This document shows positions 37,205 to 47,911 of a DNA stretch of 64,000 bases, piece after piece (position 1 is the stretch's first letter; the number at the start of each line of letters is the position of its first letter). The DNA is from Pseudomonadota bacterium (GTDB lineage: Bacteria; Pseudomonadota; Gammaproteobacteria; Acidiferrobacterales; Acidiferrobacteraceae), in NCBI GenBank assembly GCA_021777335.1, contig JAJYDT010000004.1, positions 26,486 to 90,485 on the forward strand. The letters are read 5' to 3'. The notes under the pieces are model-generated. The model was not told the origin of the DNA and did not search any database. It saw nothing but the letters and a program-made list of their open reading frames with translations. A program made the translations under genes and the position numbers.

Positions 37205-37344
37205 GGGGCCCCGGGGCGCTGAAACAGCGAGAGGGAGAGTATAAGGTTCCGCCCCGTACCGGGAAAGCGCGTCGAGGGGGTTGGTTTCGATCCCCGCCCG
37301 CGCGATAATGAGCCTATGTCTGTGGTCTTGCTTCTGTCGGCGTC

Positions 37345-37800
37345 TTGATCGAGGTCCGCGAGAGCCCGCAGCACGGCCGCGGCGTTTTTGCCGTCACGCC
37401 GATCCCTAGGGGTACGGTCGTGCTTGAATTCCATGGTCCGCACCTCGCCGCGCATGAGGTGGCACCCGATTCCTATCATCTGCAGATCGACGAGTTCGAA
37501 TACCTCGGTGCCTCCCATGAGGCAGACGACTATGTGAATCACTCGTGCGATCCAAACTGCGGCATCGGCGAGAATCTGCGCCTGCTCGCGTTGCGGGACA
37601 TCGTCGCAGGGGAAGAGATCAGCTGGGACTACAGTACGGCCATCGACGAGGCGGGATTTCAGGGATTTCCGTGCCGGTGTGGCGCCAGAACCTGCCGCGG
37701 GCTCGTGCGGTCGTTCCGCGACCTGACCGATACCGACCGCCGCCGACTGTGGCCATTCTTGATGCCCTATCTGCGCCGCAAGTATCCCGGCGTCCGCTAG
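37345..37800 (+). CDS. SET-domain protein
   Basis: The 151 aa protein is a compact SET lysine-methyltransferase domain: [21 protein letters not shown] at the N-terminus, [36 protein letters not shown] with the SAM-binding NHSC and catalytic Tyr, and a post-SET Cys cluster [10 protein letters not shown]. Bacterial SET proteins are often acquired from eukaryotes; targets are usually unknown. The start is a TTG; the next GTG/ATG would cut into the domain. It is isolated between thyA (divergent) and a lipoprotein gene. Methylation of an abundant protein is plausible but not shown. Confidence 0.85.
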   Translation: MIEVRESPQHGRGVFAVTPIPRGTVVLEFHGPHLAAHEVAPDSYHLQIDEFEYLGASHEADDYVNHSCDPNCGIGENLRLLALRDIVAGEEISWDYSTAIDEAGFQGFPCRCGARTCRGLVRSFRDLTDTDRRRLWPFLMPYLRRKYPGVR

Positions 37801-37893
37801 TCACGGTCCACGTTCAGAGCGTTCGCATCCGGTTGATCCGGCCGATTTCGGTCGCTCTTTCGCCGTTCATCGATTTTCGCGGGCAGGTTTGGG

Positions 37894-37922
37894 TATAATG
37901 CGCGCGGGTATCTTACCCGCGC
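37894..37922 (+). promoter_or_regulatory. Perfect -10 box followed by a 9-bp hairpin ahead of the small lipoprotein gene
   Basis: TATAAT at 37894-37899 has no strong -35 partner. It is followed at once by GCGCGGGTA-TCT-TACCCGCGC (37902-37922), a perfect 9-bp dyad with a 3-base loop, then CCCTTTT. The expected transcription start falls inside the left arm. As RNA from upstream, the hairpin plus TTTT would serve as a terminator for the SET gene; as DNA it could be an operator. Confidence 0.55.
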
Positions 37923-37943
37923 CCTTTTATGGAGAACAACATC

Positions 37944-38240
37944 ATGAAGAAACTGGCAGTTATCGCCGTATCGGCAGCCTTCCTTGGATTGGTTGGCTGT
38001 CATCATTCGAGCAGTTCTGGTTCCCAATCTTCTTCGAGCACTCCGTCCGCTGGCACGTCGACGACTGCGCCTTCGGCGAGCAATTCGTCCACGGGCACCC
38101 CATCTACGAGCTCAAGTACTAGTGCTCCAAGCAGCGGCACCACCACCAGTGGCACCACCACCAGTGGCAGCAGCACGAGTGACAGCAGCACGAGTGGCGG
38201 CACCAGCGGCGGCACCTCGAACACCAAATCAGCGAATTAA
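37944..38240 (+). CDS. Small Ser/Thr-rich lipoprotein
   Basis: MKKLAVIAVSAAFLGLVGC is a textbook lipoprotein signal with Cys19 as the lipidated residue. The 80-residue mature part is almost only Ser, Thr, Gly with a few Pro, built from repeats such as SGTTTSGTTTSGSSTSDSSTSGGTSGG. GGAG is present 15 bases before the ATG; an ATG five codons earlier is less likely because it would extend the signal n-region with acidic residue. No fold is expected. It may be a cell-wall spacer or glycosylation carrier. The repeat-rich DNA is prone to slippage. Confidence 0.75.
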   Translation: MKKLAVIAVSAAFLGLVGCHHSSSSGSQSSSSTPSAGTSTTAPSASNSSTGTPSTSSSTSAPSSGTTTSGTTTSGSSTSDSSTSGGTSGGTSNTKSAN

Positions 38241-38245
38241 ACGAG

Positions 38246-39115
38246 CTACAGCGCGTAGGCGGGGCCGTGCAGTTTCTCGGCGGCTTCCAACGTATTTAAC
38301 AGCAGGGTGGCCACCGTCATCGGGCCGACACCTCCCGGTACGGGTGTGATCCACCCTGCTGTTTCTTTTGCGGCATCAAAATCCACGTCGCCAGTGAGCG
38401 AGCCGTCCGGCTGGCGGTTAATGCCGACGTCAATGACGATCGCCTTATTTCTGATCCAATCGCCTGAGATCAGTCGCGGCTTGCCCACCGCAGCGATAAT
38501 GATATCTGCTGTTGCGAGCTGACCCTGCAGATCCTTTGTGAACCGGTGGCACGTTGTCACCGTGCACCCGGCCAGCAGCAGTTCGAGCGACATTGGCCGT
38601 CCTACATGGTTTGACGCGCCCACCACCACCGCATTTAACCCCAGAAGATTGGCTCCTGTGTGTTCCAGCAGTGTCATAATGCCGCGCGGCGTGCACGGTC
38701 GAAGCACTGGCTGGCGTATCGCCAGTCGTCCGATGTTATACGGATGAAACCCGTCCACATCCTTATCCGGCCGGATGGCCTCGATCACGACCTGGGTATT
38801 GATGTGGGGGGGCAAGGGAAGCTGCACAAGGATACCATCGACCGCGGGATCGTCGTTGAGCGACTGGATGAGGTCGAGGAGCGTGCGTTCACCCGTGTGC
38901 TCAGGAAGATCCTCCGATCGCGACAGCATGCCGGTTTGCGCGCAAGCCCGGCGCTTATTGCGCACATAGACCTGGGATGCCGGATGGTCTCCGATCATGA
39001 TGACCGCGAGCCCTGGGGGACGACGGCCCTGCCGGACCCGCTCTGTTACCCGCTGCTGGATGTCCTGAACGATGGTGGCAGCGATGGACTTGCCGTCAAT
39101 AATGCGCGCGGTCAT
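38246..39115 (-). CDS. folD: Bifunctional methylene-tetrahydrofolate dehydrogenase/methenyl-THF cyclohydrolase
   Basis: FolD interconverts 5,10-methylene- and 10-formyl-THF. The 289 aa protein has [23 protein letters not shown] with the catalytic Lys region, [28 protein letters not shown], the PCTPRGIM motif, and the NADP-binding [18 protein letters not shown]. The C-terminal [38 protein letters not shown] is typical. It converges with the lipoprotein gene with five bases between. Confidence 0.96.
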   Translation of the reverse strand: MTARIIDGKSIAATIVQDIQQRVTERVRQGRRPPGLAVIMIGDHPASQVYVRNKRRACAQTGMLSRSEDLPEHTGERTLLDLIQSLNDDPAVDGILVQLPLPPHINTQVVIEAIRPDKDVDGFHPYNIGRLAIRQPVLRPCTPRGIMTLLEHTGANLLGLNAVVVGASNHVGRPMSLELLLAGCTVTTCHRFTKDLQGQLATADIIIAAVGKPRLISGDWIRNKAIVIDVGINRQPDGSLTGDVDFDAAKETAGWITPVPGGVGPMTVATLLLNTLEAAEKLHGPAYAL

Positions 39116-39402
39116 GGGGGGCCGGTATAAACTTAAGTATGAATGATCGCATGGCTGCCGCCCGCAGCATAGGCGCTTACGTGGCGCACCTCCAGATCAT
39201 GCCGCACGGCTGCCCGCATCCGTCCGAGAAACCGCCCGATGTCGGAGATTGTTATGTGGACGAATCTTATGGGCAATAGCTATGTATGTTTTTGTTTTTC
39301 CAACATTTGCCAACACAGAGGTCCCGACCGGATCGATGCGCACAAATCTGCGCTGCCCCGGATTCCCCCCCAGGGGGGCGCGTGTGTTCCGAAACCGAAA
39401 AA

Positions 39403-39478
39403 TGGTGGGCCGTGTAGGGGTCGAACCTACGACCTACTGATTAAGAGTCAGCTGCTCTACCAACTGAGCTAACGGCCC
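39403..39478 (-). tRNA. tRNA-Lys (CTT)
   Basis: Cloverleaf with acceptor GGGCCGT/ACGGCCC, D-loop GCTCAGTTGGTAGAGC, anticodon stem GCTGA with loop CTCTTAA (anticodon CTT), T-loop GGTTCGACC, and genomically encoded CCA. Last of four tRNAs in the operon; followed directly by a TTTTT run. Confidence 0.96.
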
Positions 39479-39500
39479 GAAGATGCTCGTGTCAGAAAAT

Positions 39501-39578
39501 TGGGGTGAGCGATGGGATTCGAACCCACGACAACCGGAATCACAATCCGGGACTCTAACCAGCTGAGCTACGCTCACC
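39501..39578 (-). tRNA. tRNA-His (GTG)
   Basis: Acceptor GTGAGCG with the extra 5' G (G-1) opposite C73, anticodon stem CCGGA with loop TTGTGAT (anticodon GTG), T-loop GGTTCGAATC and encoded CCA. Third tRNA of the operon. Confidence 0.96.
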
Positions 39579-39595
39579 ATTGTCTCGTATGGGCT

Positions 39596-39672
39596 TGGCG
39601 CGCCCGACAGGAATCGAACCTGTAACCTACGGCTTAGAAGGCCGTTGCTCTATCCGGTTGAGCTACGGGCGC
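39596..39672 (-). tRNA. tRNA-Arg (TCT)
   Basis: Acceptor GCGCCCG, anticodon stem ACGGC with loop CTTCTAA (anticodon TCT), T-arm CAGGTTCGATTCCTG, discriminator G and encoded CCA. Second tRNA of the operon. Confidence 0.95.
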
Positions 39673-39733
39673 AACGAGTGCCGCCCTGTTGTTGACCCTT
39701 TCGCTCACTTCCCTACACTACGTCTCATAATGA

Positions 39734-39807
<74 letters not shown>

Positions 39808-39868
39808 TCCGGAATGCAGCCCCGGCAAGGCCCGAAGGACCGTGTTGAGCCCCGGCGCAAGGCGTTGA

Positions 39869-39897
39869 AATATACGTGGGCCCATTCGCGCGGTCAA
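39869..39897 (-). promoter_or_regulatory. Sigma-70 promoter of the Pro-Arg-His-Lys tRNA operon
   Basis: On the minus strand TTGACC (39892-39897), a 17-base spacer and TATATT (39869-39874) lie about 60 bases before tRNA-Pro. Both hexamers differ little from consensus and the spacing is optimal. A GC-rich stretch follows the -10. Confidence 0.8.
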
Positions 39898-40045
39898 TGC
39901 CGGCTGGCATCTCTAGTCTCGCCGCCTGATCCGTTGACAAGCCAAACCTTTTCCCGGGATCGTTCCGGGTGTTGGAGCCCAGGTCACGCCAACCCGATTC
40001 CGGGGGTTCATCACCCGTTTGCCGAGGCTGGCAGACGTCCCTGCG

Positions 40046-41091
40046 TCAGGGTGTCACTACTACCGCTGCCGGGTTGTCGGATGTTGGATAGGTGCCGAGC
40101 GCGGTCAGCAGACCGTTCGTACCGATCTGGTAAGCATCGACCGTATCGGCCATATAATTGACGACATAGAGGAAGCCGTCCGGTGTGACCGCGAGGTCAT
40201 GGGGCCCGGAGTTCGCAGGCTCCTGAGTCGTGCCGACGAGTGACAGCGCTCCGCCCGTGTTGATGCGGTAGATCCCGATGTCATTGGAACAGTAGTTTGC
40301 CGAGTAAAGAAACTCGGTGTTGCCAACCGAGGTGATGGCGAGCGATTGGGGTGCAAGGCCGGAGGCGAAGGTACCCATGGGGCTCAGAACACCGCCTACA
40401 CCGATCGAGAAACCGGTGATCGTGTTTCCGGACGGGGTGCCTGGTCCGCACTGGTCACCGATCCGGTCGGTGTTTGCGACATACACGTAGGCCCCGGAAG
40501 GATCCACGGCGACGGATCGCGGGTAGGCGCCGCCTGCCGGATAGTCTCCGATGAGCGAGAGCGCCCCGGTTGTACCGCTGATCGCATAGGCTGATATCGT
40601 GTCGGTGGGTGTGTAGTTGGCGGCGAAAAGATAGGGTGCGCCCGGATCGCTGGCCAGGGCAAACGCGGGCCCGTTCGCACTCGAGGGTGACTGACCAGGG
40701 GTTGATGCCCGCGGCGAAGGGCGATCCGGACACTGGAGACAGGACGGCGGTCTGCGTATCGAACTGAAACGCAGCGACCGTATTTGACGTATAATTCGAG
40801 ACGAACAGCAGGTTTGGGCCGGCGTCATAGTCAAGACCGGTTGGCTGGGATAGTCCAGGGGCGGCGGCAAAAGGAGCGCAGTCGAGTGGCTGGAGTGTAC
40901 CTGTCGCATTGACGTTGTAGCGGACCAATGCGTTCGGTGGTTGAGGTTGCACCAGTGCATGAAACCAACGAAGGCGAAGAGGCGGAAGTATTCGTAGACG
41001 ATGTCCCGCTGGTGCCCGTGTTGAGCGAGCTGCCGCAGCCTGCGAGCGCCGCCGCGCCAAAAAAGGCGACGACGGTCTTGATGAAGCGCAT
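40046..41091 (-). pseudogene. Beta-propeller (lactonase/YncE-like) lipoprotein gene broken by two frameshifts
   Basis: Reading frames on one strand join as a single protein. Frame 1 starts MRFIKTVVAFFGAAALAGCGSS, a lipoprotein signal with Cys near residue 19, and a Ser/Thr linker. Frame 2 continues YNVNATGTLQPLDCAPF and GPNLLFVSNYTSNTVAAFQFD. Frame 3 gives LFAANYTPTDTISAYAI, YVYVANTDRIGDQCG, FLYSANYCSNDIGIYRI and FLYVVNYMADTVDAYQI, repeating blades of a 7-bladed propeller of the lactonase/6-phosphogluconolactonase-like group. Shifts lie near 40935-40985 and 40671-40707. Intact frames span most of the length, so the break is recent or is sequencing error. No promoter recognised. Confidence 0.7.
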
Positions 41092-41194
41092 ATGAGTCAT
41101 CGTCCGGATCCTTGAGAATGGCTGGAACGACCCTTTTTAAATCGTTCAGCCCGCTCCTGATATCCGACCTTTAGCGGTCCGGGCGTGGGTAATC

Positions 41195-41279
41195 GCGAAT
41201 GTGGCGGAAGTGGTAGACGCGCTGGATTTAGGTTCCAGTGGGGCAACCCGTGGGAGTTCGAGTCTCCCCGTTCGCACCA
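41195..41279 (+). tRNA. tRNA-Leu (TAG)
   Basis: Class II tRNA with acceptor GCGAATG, anticodon stem CTGGA with loop TTTAGGT (anticodon TAG), a long variable arm, T-arm GGGAGTTCGAGTCTCCC and encoded CCA. It sits just before tig, its usual place in gammaproteobacteria. Confidence 0.96.
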
Positions 41280-41422
41280 TGAAATAAACGCGTCGCCAAG
41301 GCGCGGATGGGCCTCAGGCTTGAGAGGGTCGGCAGCAACCCGGTATCATGATCACTGGCTGTAAGGCTTTGGGCGTGGCCCATCGTCCAGTTCTTCACTC
41401 ATAGCGTCGTTTGCGAGGCATC

Positions 41423-42721
41423 ATGCAGGTCACTGTGGAATCGACGGGTACGCTCGCGCGGCGGATGACGGTGGCGTTGCCTGCCGAACGTCTTGAGCGC
41501 GAGTTTGGCGAGCGCATCAAGACGCTTTCGAGGCGGGTCAAGGTGCCGGGCTTCCGACCGGGGAAGGTGCCTCTCAAGATGATTGAGGCGCAATATGGTC
41601 GCGAGGTGCTGGAGGAAGCAACCAGTGAGCTCATCCGTCAGAGTTTCTACGAAGCGGCCGGCAAGGAGGGTCTGAAACCCGCAGGCGGTCCCAATATCGC
41701 CACAAAATCCACAGCCCGTGGGCGCGATCTCGAATATACCGCGGAATTCGAAGTGTACCCCGAGATACGGAAGCTTGATCTTGCGGGAATCACGATCGAA
41801 CGACCGGTGTGCGAGATTGTGGACGAGGACATTGATCGCACGCTTGCGACCATGCAAAAGCAGCGAGTTTCGTGGTTGGATGTTGATCGGGAGTCGCGTG
41901 TGGACGATCGGCTCACAATCGATTTTGTCGGGCGGCTTGAGGGTGTTCCGTTTGAGGGCGGGGAGGCGAAGGAGTTCGGCCTGGTCCTGGGCACAGGCCA
42001 ATTGGTCCCGGGTTTCGAGGAGGGTCTGATTGGCGTGCGGGGCGGGGAACGGCGTGTTCTGCCCGTGACATTCCCGGAGCAGTACCCTGCCACACATCTT
42101 GCCGGCCGCCGTGCCGAGTTTGAGGTCGAGGTCAAGAAGGTCCAGGAACCCGTATTGCCTGCGGTGGACGAGGCATTTGTCCGTGCGCTCGGGATTGAGA
42201 GCGGGGCGGTTGCGCAGCTGCGCGAGGAGGTCGCTACGGGTCTGCGGCGCGAAGCCGACCAGCGCGTCGCGCGGCTGCTCAAGGATCGGGCATTCAAGGC
42301 GCTGCGTGATGCTAACCCGGGCGACGTTCCGAAGGTGCTGATCGAACAGGAGGCGGCGCATCTCATGGAGGTCGCGCGCGCCAATCTGAAACAGCAGGGC
42401 GCGTCTGCGGAACGCCTGCCGGAGGAGGTCTCTGTGTTCCGCGAACGCGCACAGGGTCGGGTCGCCCTTGGGATCATTCTGGCCGAGATCGTGCGAACGC
42501 GAGGATTGCGGGTCGATCCGGCGCGGGTCCGCAAACGGCTGGATGAGCTCGCTTTTTCGTATGAACATCCCGAGGAGTTTGTGCAATGGCATTATGAACA
42601 TCCTGACCGTCTCGCCGAGATCGAGTCATCGGTGCTTGAGGATCAGGTGGTCGACCTCCTGCTCAAGTCAGCGGAGGTTCAAGACCGGCCCGTTGCGTTT
42701 CGTGAACTGCCCGCCGGCTAG
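41423..42721 (+). CDS. tig: Trigger factor (ribosome-associated chaperone/PPIase)
   Basis: Trigger factor meets nascent chains at the ribosome exit. The 432 aa protein has the N-terminal ribosome-binding domain (MQVTVESTGTLARRMTVALPA; signature GFRPGKVPLKMI), an FKBP-type PPIase domain (DDRLTIDFVGRLEGVPFEGGEAKEFGLVLGTGQLVPGFEEGLIG, about 155-200) and the C-terminal helical arms. The start is set by homology with GAGG upstream; a frame four codons longer is possible. It is first in the tig-clpP-clpX-lon-hupB-ppiD block. A 400-codon frame on the other strand is a shadow. Confidence 0.96.
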   Translation: MQVTVESTGTLARRMTVALPAERLEREFGERIKTLSRRVKVPGFRPGKVPLKMIEAQYGREVLEEATSELIRQSFYEAAGKEGLKPAGGPNIATKSTARGRDLEYTAEFEVYPEIRKLDLAGITIERPVCEIVDEDIDRTLATMQKQRVSWLDVDRESRVDDRLTIDFVGRLEGVPFEGGEAKEFGLVLGTGQLVPGFEEGLIGVRGGERRVLPVTFPEQYPATHLAGRRAEFEVEVKKVQEPVLPAVDEAFVRALGIESGAVAQLREEVATGLRREADQRVARLLKDRAFKALRDANPGDVPKVLIEQEAAHLMEVARANLKQQGASAERLPEEVSVFRERAQGRVALGIILAEIVRTRGLRVDPARVRKRLDELAFSYEHPEEFVQWHYEHPDRLAEIESSVLEDQVVDLLLKSAEVQDRPVAFRELPAG

Positions 42722-42757
42722 GTCCGGCAAACTGAAGTTTTTAGAGGGAGCAATTTT

Positions 42758-43363
42758 GTGGATATGACCCCCAAAAGCCTGGGCCTGATTCCGATGGTCA
42801 TTGAGACCACCGGCCGAGGCGAACGCGCTTACGATATTTATTCCCGGATGCTGAAGGAGCGTCTCGTGTTCCTGGTCGGTCCGGTTGAAGACCATGTGGC
42901 CAACGTGGTGGTGGCGCAACTTTTGTTCCTTGAATCGGAGAACCCCGACAAGGATATTCATTTCTATATCAATTCGCCCGGCGGATCTGTTACCGCCGGG
43001 CTCGCAATCTATGACACCATGCAGTTCATCAAACCCGATGTCAGCACGGTGTGTGTTGGCCAGGCGGCCAGTATGGGCGCGCTGCTCCTTGCCGGAGGTG
43101 CGAAGAACAAGCGATTTTGCCTGCCCCATGCCCGGATGATGCTGCATCAGCCTTCGGGCGGGTTTCAGGGCCAGGCGTCCGACATCGACATCCACGCCAA
43201 GGAGATCCTGAGGGTGCGCGAACACCTCAACCAGATCCTGGCCAAACATACGGGTCAGACGATCAAGAAAATCGAGCAGGATACGGAGCGTGATAATTTT
43301 ATGGATGGGGCCGAGGCCGTGGCTTATGGCCTGGTGGACTCGGTGCACGAGAAACGGAAGTAG
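42758..43363 (+). CDS. clpP: ATP-dependent Clp protease proteolytic subunit
   Basis: ClpP forms the tetradecameric protease used by ClpX and ClpA. The catalytic triad is Ser105 ([11 protein letters not shown]), His130 ([10 protein letters not shown]) and Asp179 (DTERDNFM). [19 protein letters not shown] at the N-terminus is typical, with the propeptide-like first residues. GTG start with AGAGGGAG upstream, 201 aa. clpX follows after 82 bases. Confidence 0.97.
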   Translation: MDMTPKSLGLIPMVIETTGRGERAYDIYSRMLKERLVFLVGPVEDHVANVVVAQLLFLESENPDKDIHFYINSPGGSVTAGLAIYDTMQFIKPDVSTVCVGQAASMGALLLAGGAKNKRFCLPHARMMLHQPSGGFQGQASDIDIHAKEILRVREHLNQILAKHTGQTIKKIEQDTERDNFMDGAEAVAYGLVDSVHEKRK

Positions 43364-43445
43364 CGAAAAGGGTGTGCTAGAATCCCTATTAGATATGGGA
43401 ATAACGGCGCCAATGCCGGGTCCAAGCTAGGCCAAGAGGCTCAGA

Positions 43446-44735
43446 ATGGCAGACGATAGACACGACGGTAAGGGCGAGAAACTTCTTTATTGCTCCTTTT
43501 GCGGAAAGAGCCAGCACGAAGTGCGCAAGCTCATCGCGGGACCCTCGGTATTCGTGTGCGACGAGTGCGTCGAGCTCTGCAATGACATTATTCGCGAAGA
43601 AGTGCAGGAGGAGGCGGAAACCCTCATTGCGCGCAATAAGTTTCCCAAGCCGCACGAGATCAAGCAGATACTCGACGAGTACGTCATCGGCCAGACACAC
43701 GCCAAAAAGGTGTTGTCGGTTGCGGTGTATAATCATTACAAGCGGATTGAGCACCAGGACGCGATCAGCGATGTCGAGCTTTCCAAGAGCAATATCCTGC
43801 TCGTCGGGCCCACCGGATCAGGTAAGACCCTGCTTGCTGAGACGCTCGCGCGGCTACTGAATGTCCCGTTTACCATTGCCGACGCCACGACCCTGACCGA
43901 GGCTGGTTATGTCGGCGAGGACGTCGAGAACATCATCCAGAAACTGCTGCAGAAATGTGATTATGACGTTGAGAAGGCGCAGACCGGCATTGTGTACATC
44001 GACGAGATTGACAAGATCTCGCGCAAGTCGGATAACCCGTCAATTACCCGGGATGTTTCCGGCGAAGGTGTGCAGCAGGCGTTGCTTAAGCTGATTGAGG
44101 GCACCGTGGCTTCGGTGCCGCCCCAGGGTGGACGCAAGCACCCACAGCAGGAATTTCTGCAGGTCGATACGCGCAATATCCTGTTTATCTGCGGCGGGGC
44201 GTTCTCGGGTCTTGAGAAGGTAATCCAGGACCGTTCCGAGCGCAGCGGCATCGGTTTTGGCGCGGAAATCAAGAGCAAGTCGGACAAGCACCGCATCGGC
44301 GATATCCTGCGTACGGCGGAGCCGGAGGATCTGATCAAATACGGGTTGATCCCAGAGTTTGTTGGGCGTCTGCCGGTCGTCGCGGTGCTTGACGAACTCG
44401 ATCAGGACGCGCTGATCCAGATTCTCACCGAGCCGAAGAATGCCTTGGTCAAGCAGTACCAGAAGTTGCTCAAGCTGGAAAGTGTCGAGCTGGAGATTCG
44501 CGACGAGGCCCTGGTCGCGGTGGCCAGACGCGCCATGGACCGGAGAACCGGCGCCCGCGGGTTGCGGTCGATCCTCGAGCAGGCGTTGCTCGACATCATG
44601 TTTGACCTGCCGTCGATGGACCGGGTCAAGAAGGTGGTGATCGAAGGCAATGTCGTCAGCGAGGGTGGTAAGCCGATCCTCATCTATTCTGATGAGGAAG
44701 ATCAGAGCCAGAAGCGGGCGTCCACTCGCCCCTGA
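43446..44735 (+). CDS. clpX: ClpX, ATP-binding subunit of the Clp protease
   Basis: ClpX recognises ssrA-tagged and other substrates and feeds them to ClpP. The 429 aa protein has the N-terminal C4 zinc finger ([16 protein letters not shown]), Walker [43 protein letters not shown] (with GYVGEDVE), Walker [12 protein letters not shown], the IGF loop in [11 protein letters not shown] that docks ClpP, and [13 protein letters not shown] sensor 2. Usual length. Confidence 0.97.
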   Translation: MADDRHDGKGEKLLYCSFCGKSQHEVRKLIAGPSVFVCDECVELCNDIIREEVQEEAETLIARNKFPKPHEIKQILDEYVIGQTHAKKVLSVAVYNHYKRIEHQDAISDVELSKSNILLVGPTGSGKTLLAETLARLLNVPFTIADATTLTEAGYVGEDVENIIQKLLQKCDYDVEKAQTGIVYIDEIDKISRKSDNPSITRDVSGEGVQQALLKLIEGTVASVPPQGGRKHPQQEFLQVDTRNILFICGGAFSGLEKVIQDRSERSGIGFGAEIKSKSDKHRIGDILRTAEPEDLIKYGLIPEFVGRLPVVAVLDELDQDALIQILTEPKNALVKQYQKLLKLESVELEIRDEALVAVARRAMDRRTGARGLRSILEQALLDIMFDLPSMDRVKKVVIEGNVVSEGGKPILIYSDEEDQSQKRASTRP

Positions 44736-44877
44736 TGATGCGCGGAGTCCGTCCTTGGGGCCGCGTTGCTGACCCGGGCGCGGTTTGCCCCGCGACATCA
44801 GGCGTGGCGGCGCTCTTCCCGCGCGCATGTTTGTTCTGCGCGCTCCCTGTCCCCGTTATAGCCGACACGAGGTATCC

Positions 44878-47313
<2,436 letters not shown>

Positions 47314-47321
47314 ATGGTTCC

Positions 47322-47351
47322 TTGACAACTGCTTGGGCGCGTCGGTATAAA
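47322..47351 (+). promoter_or_regulatory. Strong sigma-70 promoter of hupB
   Basis: TTGACA (47322-47327), 18 bases, TATAAA (47346-47351, continuing AT) begins nine bases after the lon stop. The -35 is a perfect consensus. It lets HU be made independently of lon. Confidence 0.85.
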
Positions 47352-47396
47352 ATCAGCCGAGAGCCCTCCACAAAAATTCAAAGGGAGCCAGTGAAC

Positions 47397-47669
47397 GTGA
47401 ATAAGTCAGAGCTGATTGACAAGGTTGCAGAGGAGGCGGATCTGAGCAAGGCTTCCGCGGCGCGCGCGGTCGAGGCGGTGCTTTCGGCGATTACAACGGC
47501 GCTGAGGACGGGTGATGTGGTCAACCTGGTCGGTTTCGGCACGTTTTCGGTGGGCATGCGGCCGCAACGGACTGGACGCAATCCGCGTACAGGAGCAAGC
47601 ATTATCATTGCCGCGTCCAAAAATCCCCGGTTCAAGGCTGGCAAAGGCCTGAAGGATGCCGTAAACTGA
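47397..47669 (+). CDS. hupB: DNA-binding protein HU-beta
   Basis: HU compacts and bends DNA in the nucleoid. The 90 aa product is exact family length: [31 protein letters not shown], the [24 protein letters not shown] arm and [18 protein letters not shown]. Of two GTGs six bases apart I chose the second, nine bases from GGGAG and matching the family start. It follows lon, as in E. coli. Confidence 0.96.
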   Translation: MNKSELIDKVAEEADLSKASAARAVEAVLSAITTALRTGDVVNLVGFGTFSVGMRPQRTGRNPRTGASIIIAASKNPRFKAGKGLKDAVN

Positions 47670-47682
47670 TGAGCCTTTCGGG

Positions 47683-47702
47683 AAACCCTCGGTGAGGGTT
47701 TT
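47683..47702 (+). terminator. Intrinsic terminator after hupB
   Basis: AAACCCTC-GGT-GAGGGTTT forms an 8-bp stem with a short loop and ends in T residues, 14 bases after the hupB stop. The T tract is short (TTTT then C). Read-through into the two tRNA genes is possible. Confidence 0.6.
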
Positions 47703-47704
47703 CA

Positions 47705-47779
47705 GGGTGCTTAGCTCAGCGGTAGAGCGTCGCCCTTACAAGGCGAATGTCGGGGGTTCGATCCCCTCAGCACCCACCA
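47705..47779 (+). tRNA. tRNA-Val (TAC)
   Basis: Acceptor GGGTGCT/AGCACCC, anticodon stem TCGCC with loop CTTACAA (anticodon TAC), T-arm GGGGGTTCGATCCCC, encoded CCA. It begins three bases after the hupB terminator. Confidence 0.96.
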
Positions 47780-47792
47780 TGCTAGAGGCTCG

Positions 47793-47869
47793 GGAGTGGT
47801 AGTTCAGTTGGTTAGAATACCGGCCTGTCACGCCGGGGGTCGCGGGTTCGAGTCCCGTCCACTCCGCCA
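47793..47869 (+). tRNA. tRNA-Asp (GTC)
   Basis: Acceptor GGAGTGG/CCACTCC, anticodon stem CCGGC with loop CTGTCAC (anticodon GTC), T-arm CGGGTTCGAGTCCCG, encoded CCA. Thirteen bases after tRNA-Val. Confidence 0.96.
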
Positions 47870-47911
47870 CTTCTTGTGCGGCACGTCTGCACTGCGGTTC
47901 CCTGACCATCC

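Noticed and set aside
39361..39402. C7-A-G6 palindrome after the tRNA operon as a terminator
   Set aside because: No loop and no T tract after it on the tRNA strand; the TTTTT is between it and tRNA-Lys, so the order is wrong.
41399..42601. 400-codon frame on the minus strand
   Set aside because: Antisense to tig, Arg/Leu-rich, no motif.
44736..44877. Heat-shock promoter ahead of lon
   Set aside because: CCTTGGGG followed by CCCGGG-like tracts does not fit CTTGAAA/CCCCAT.
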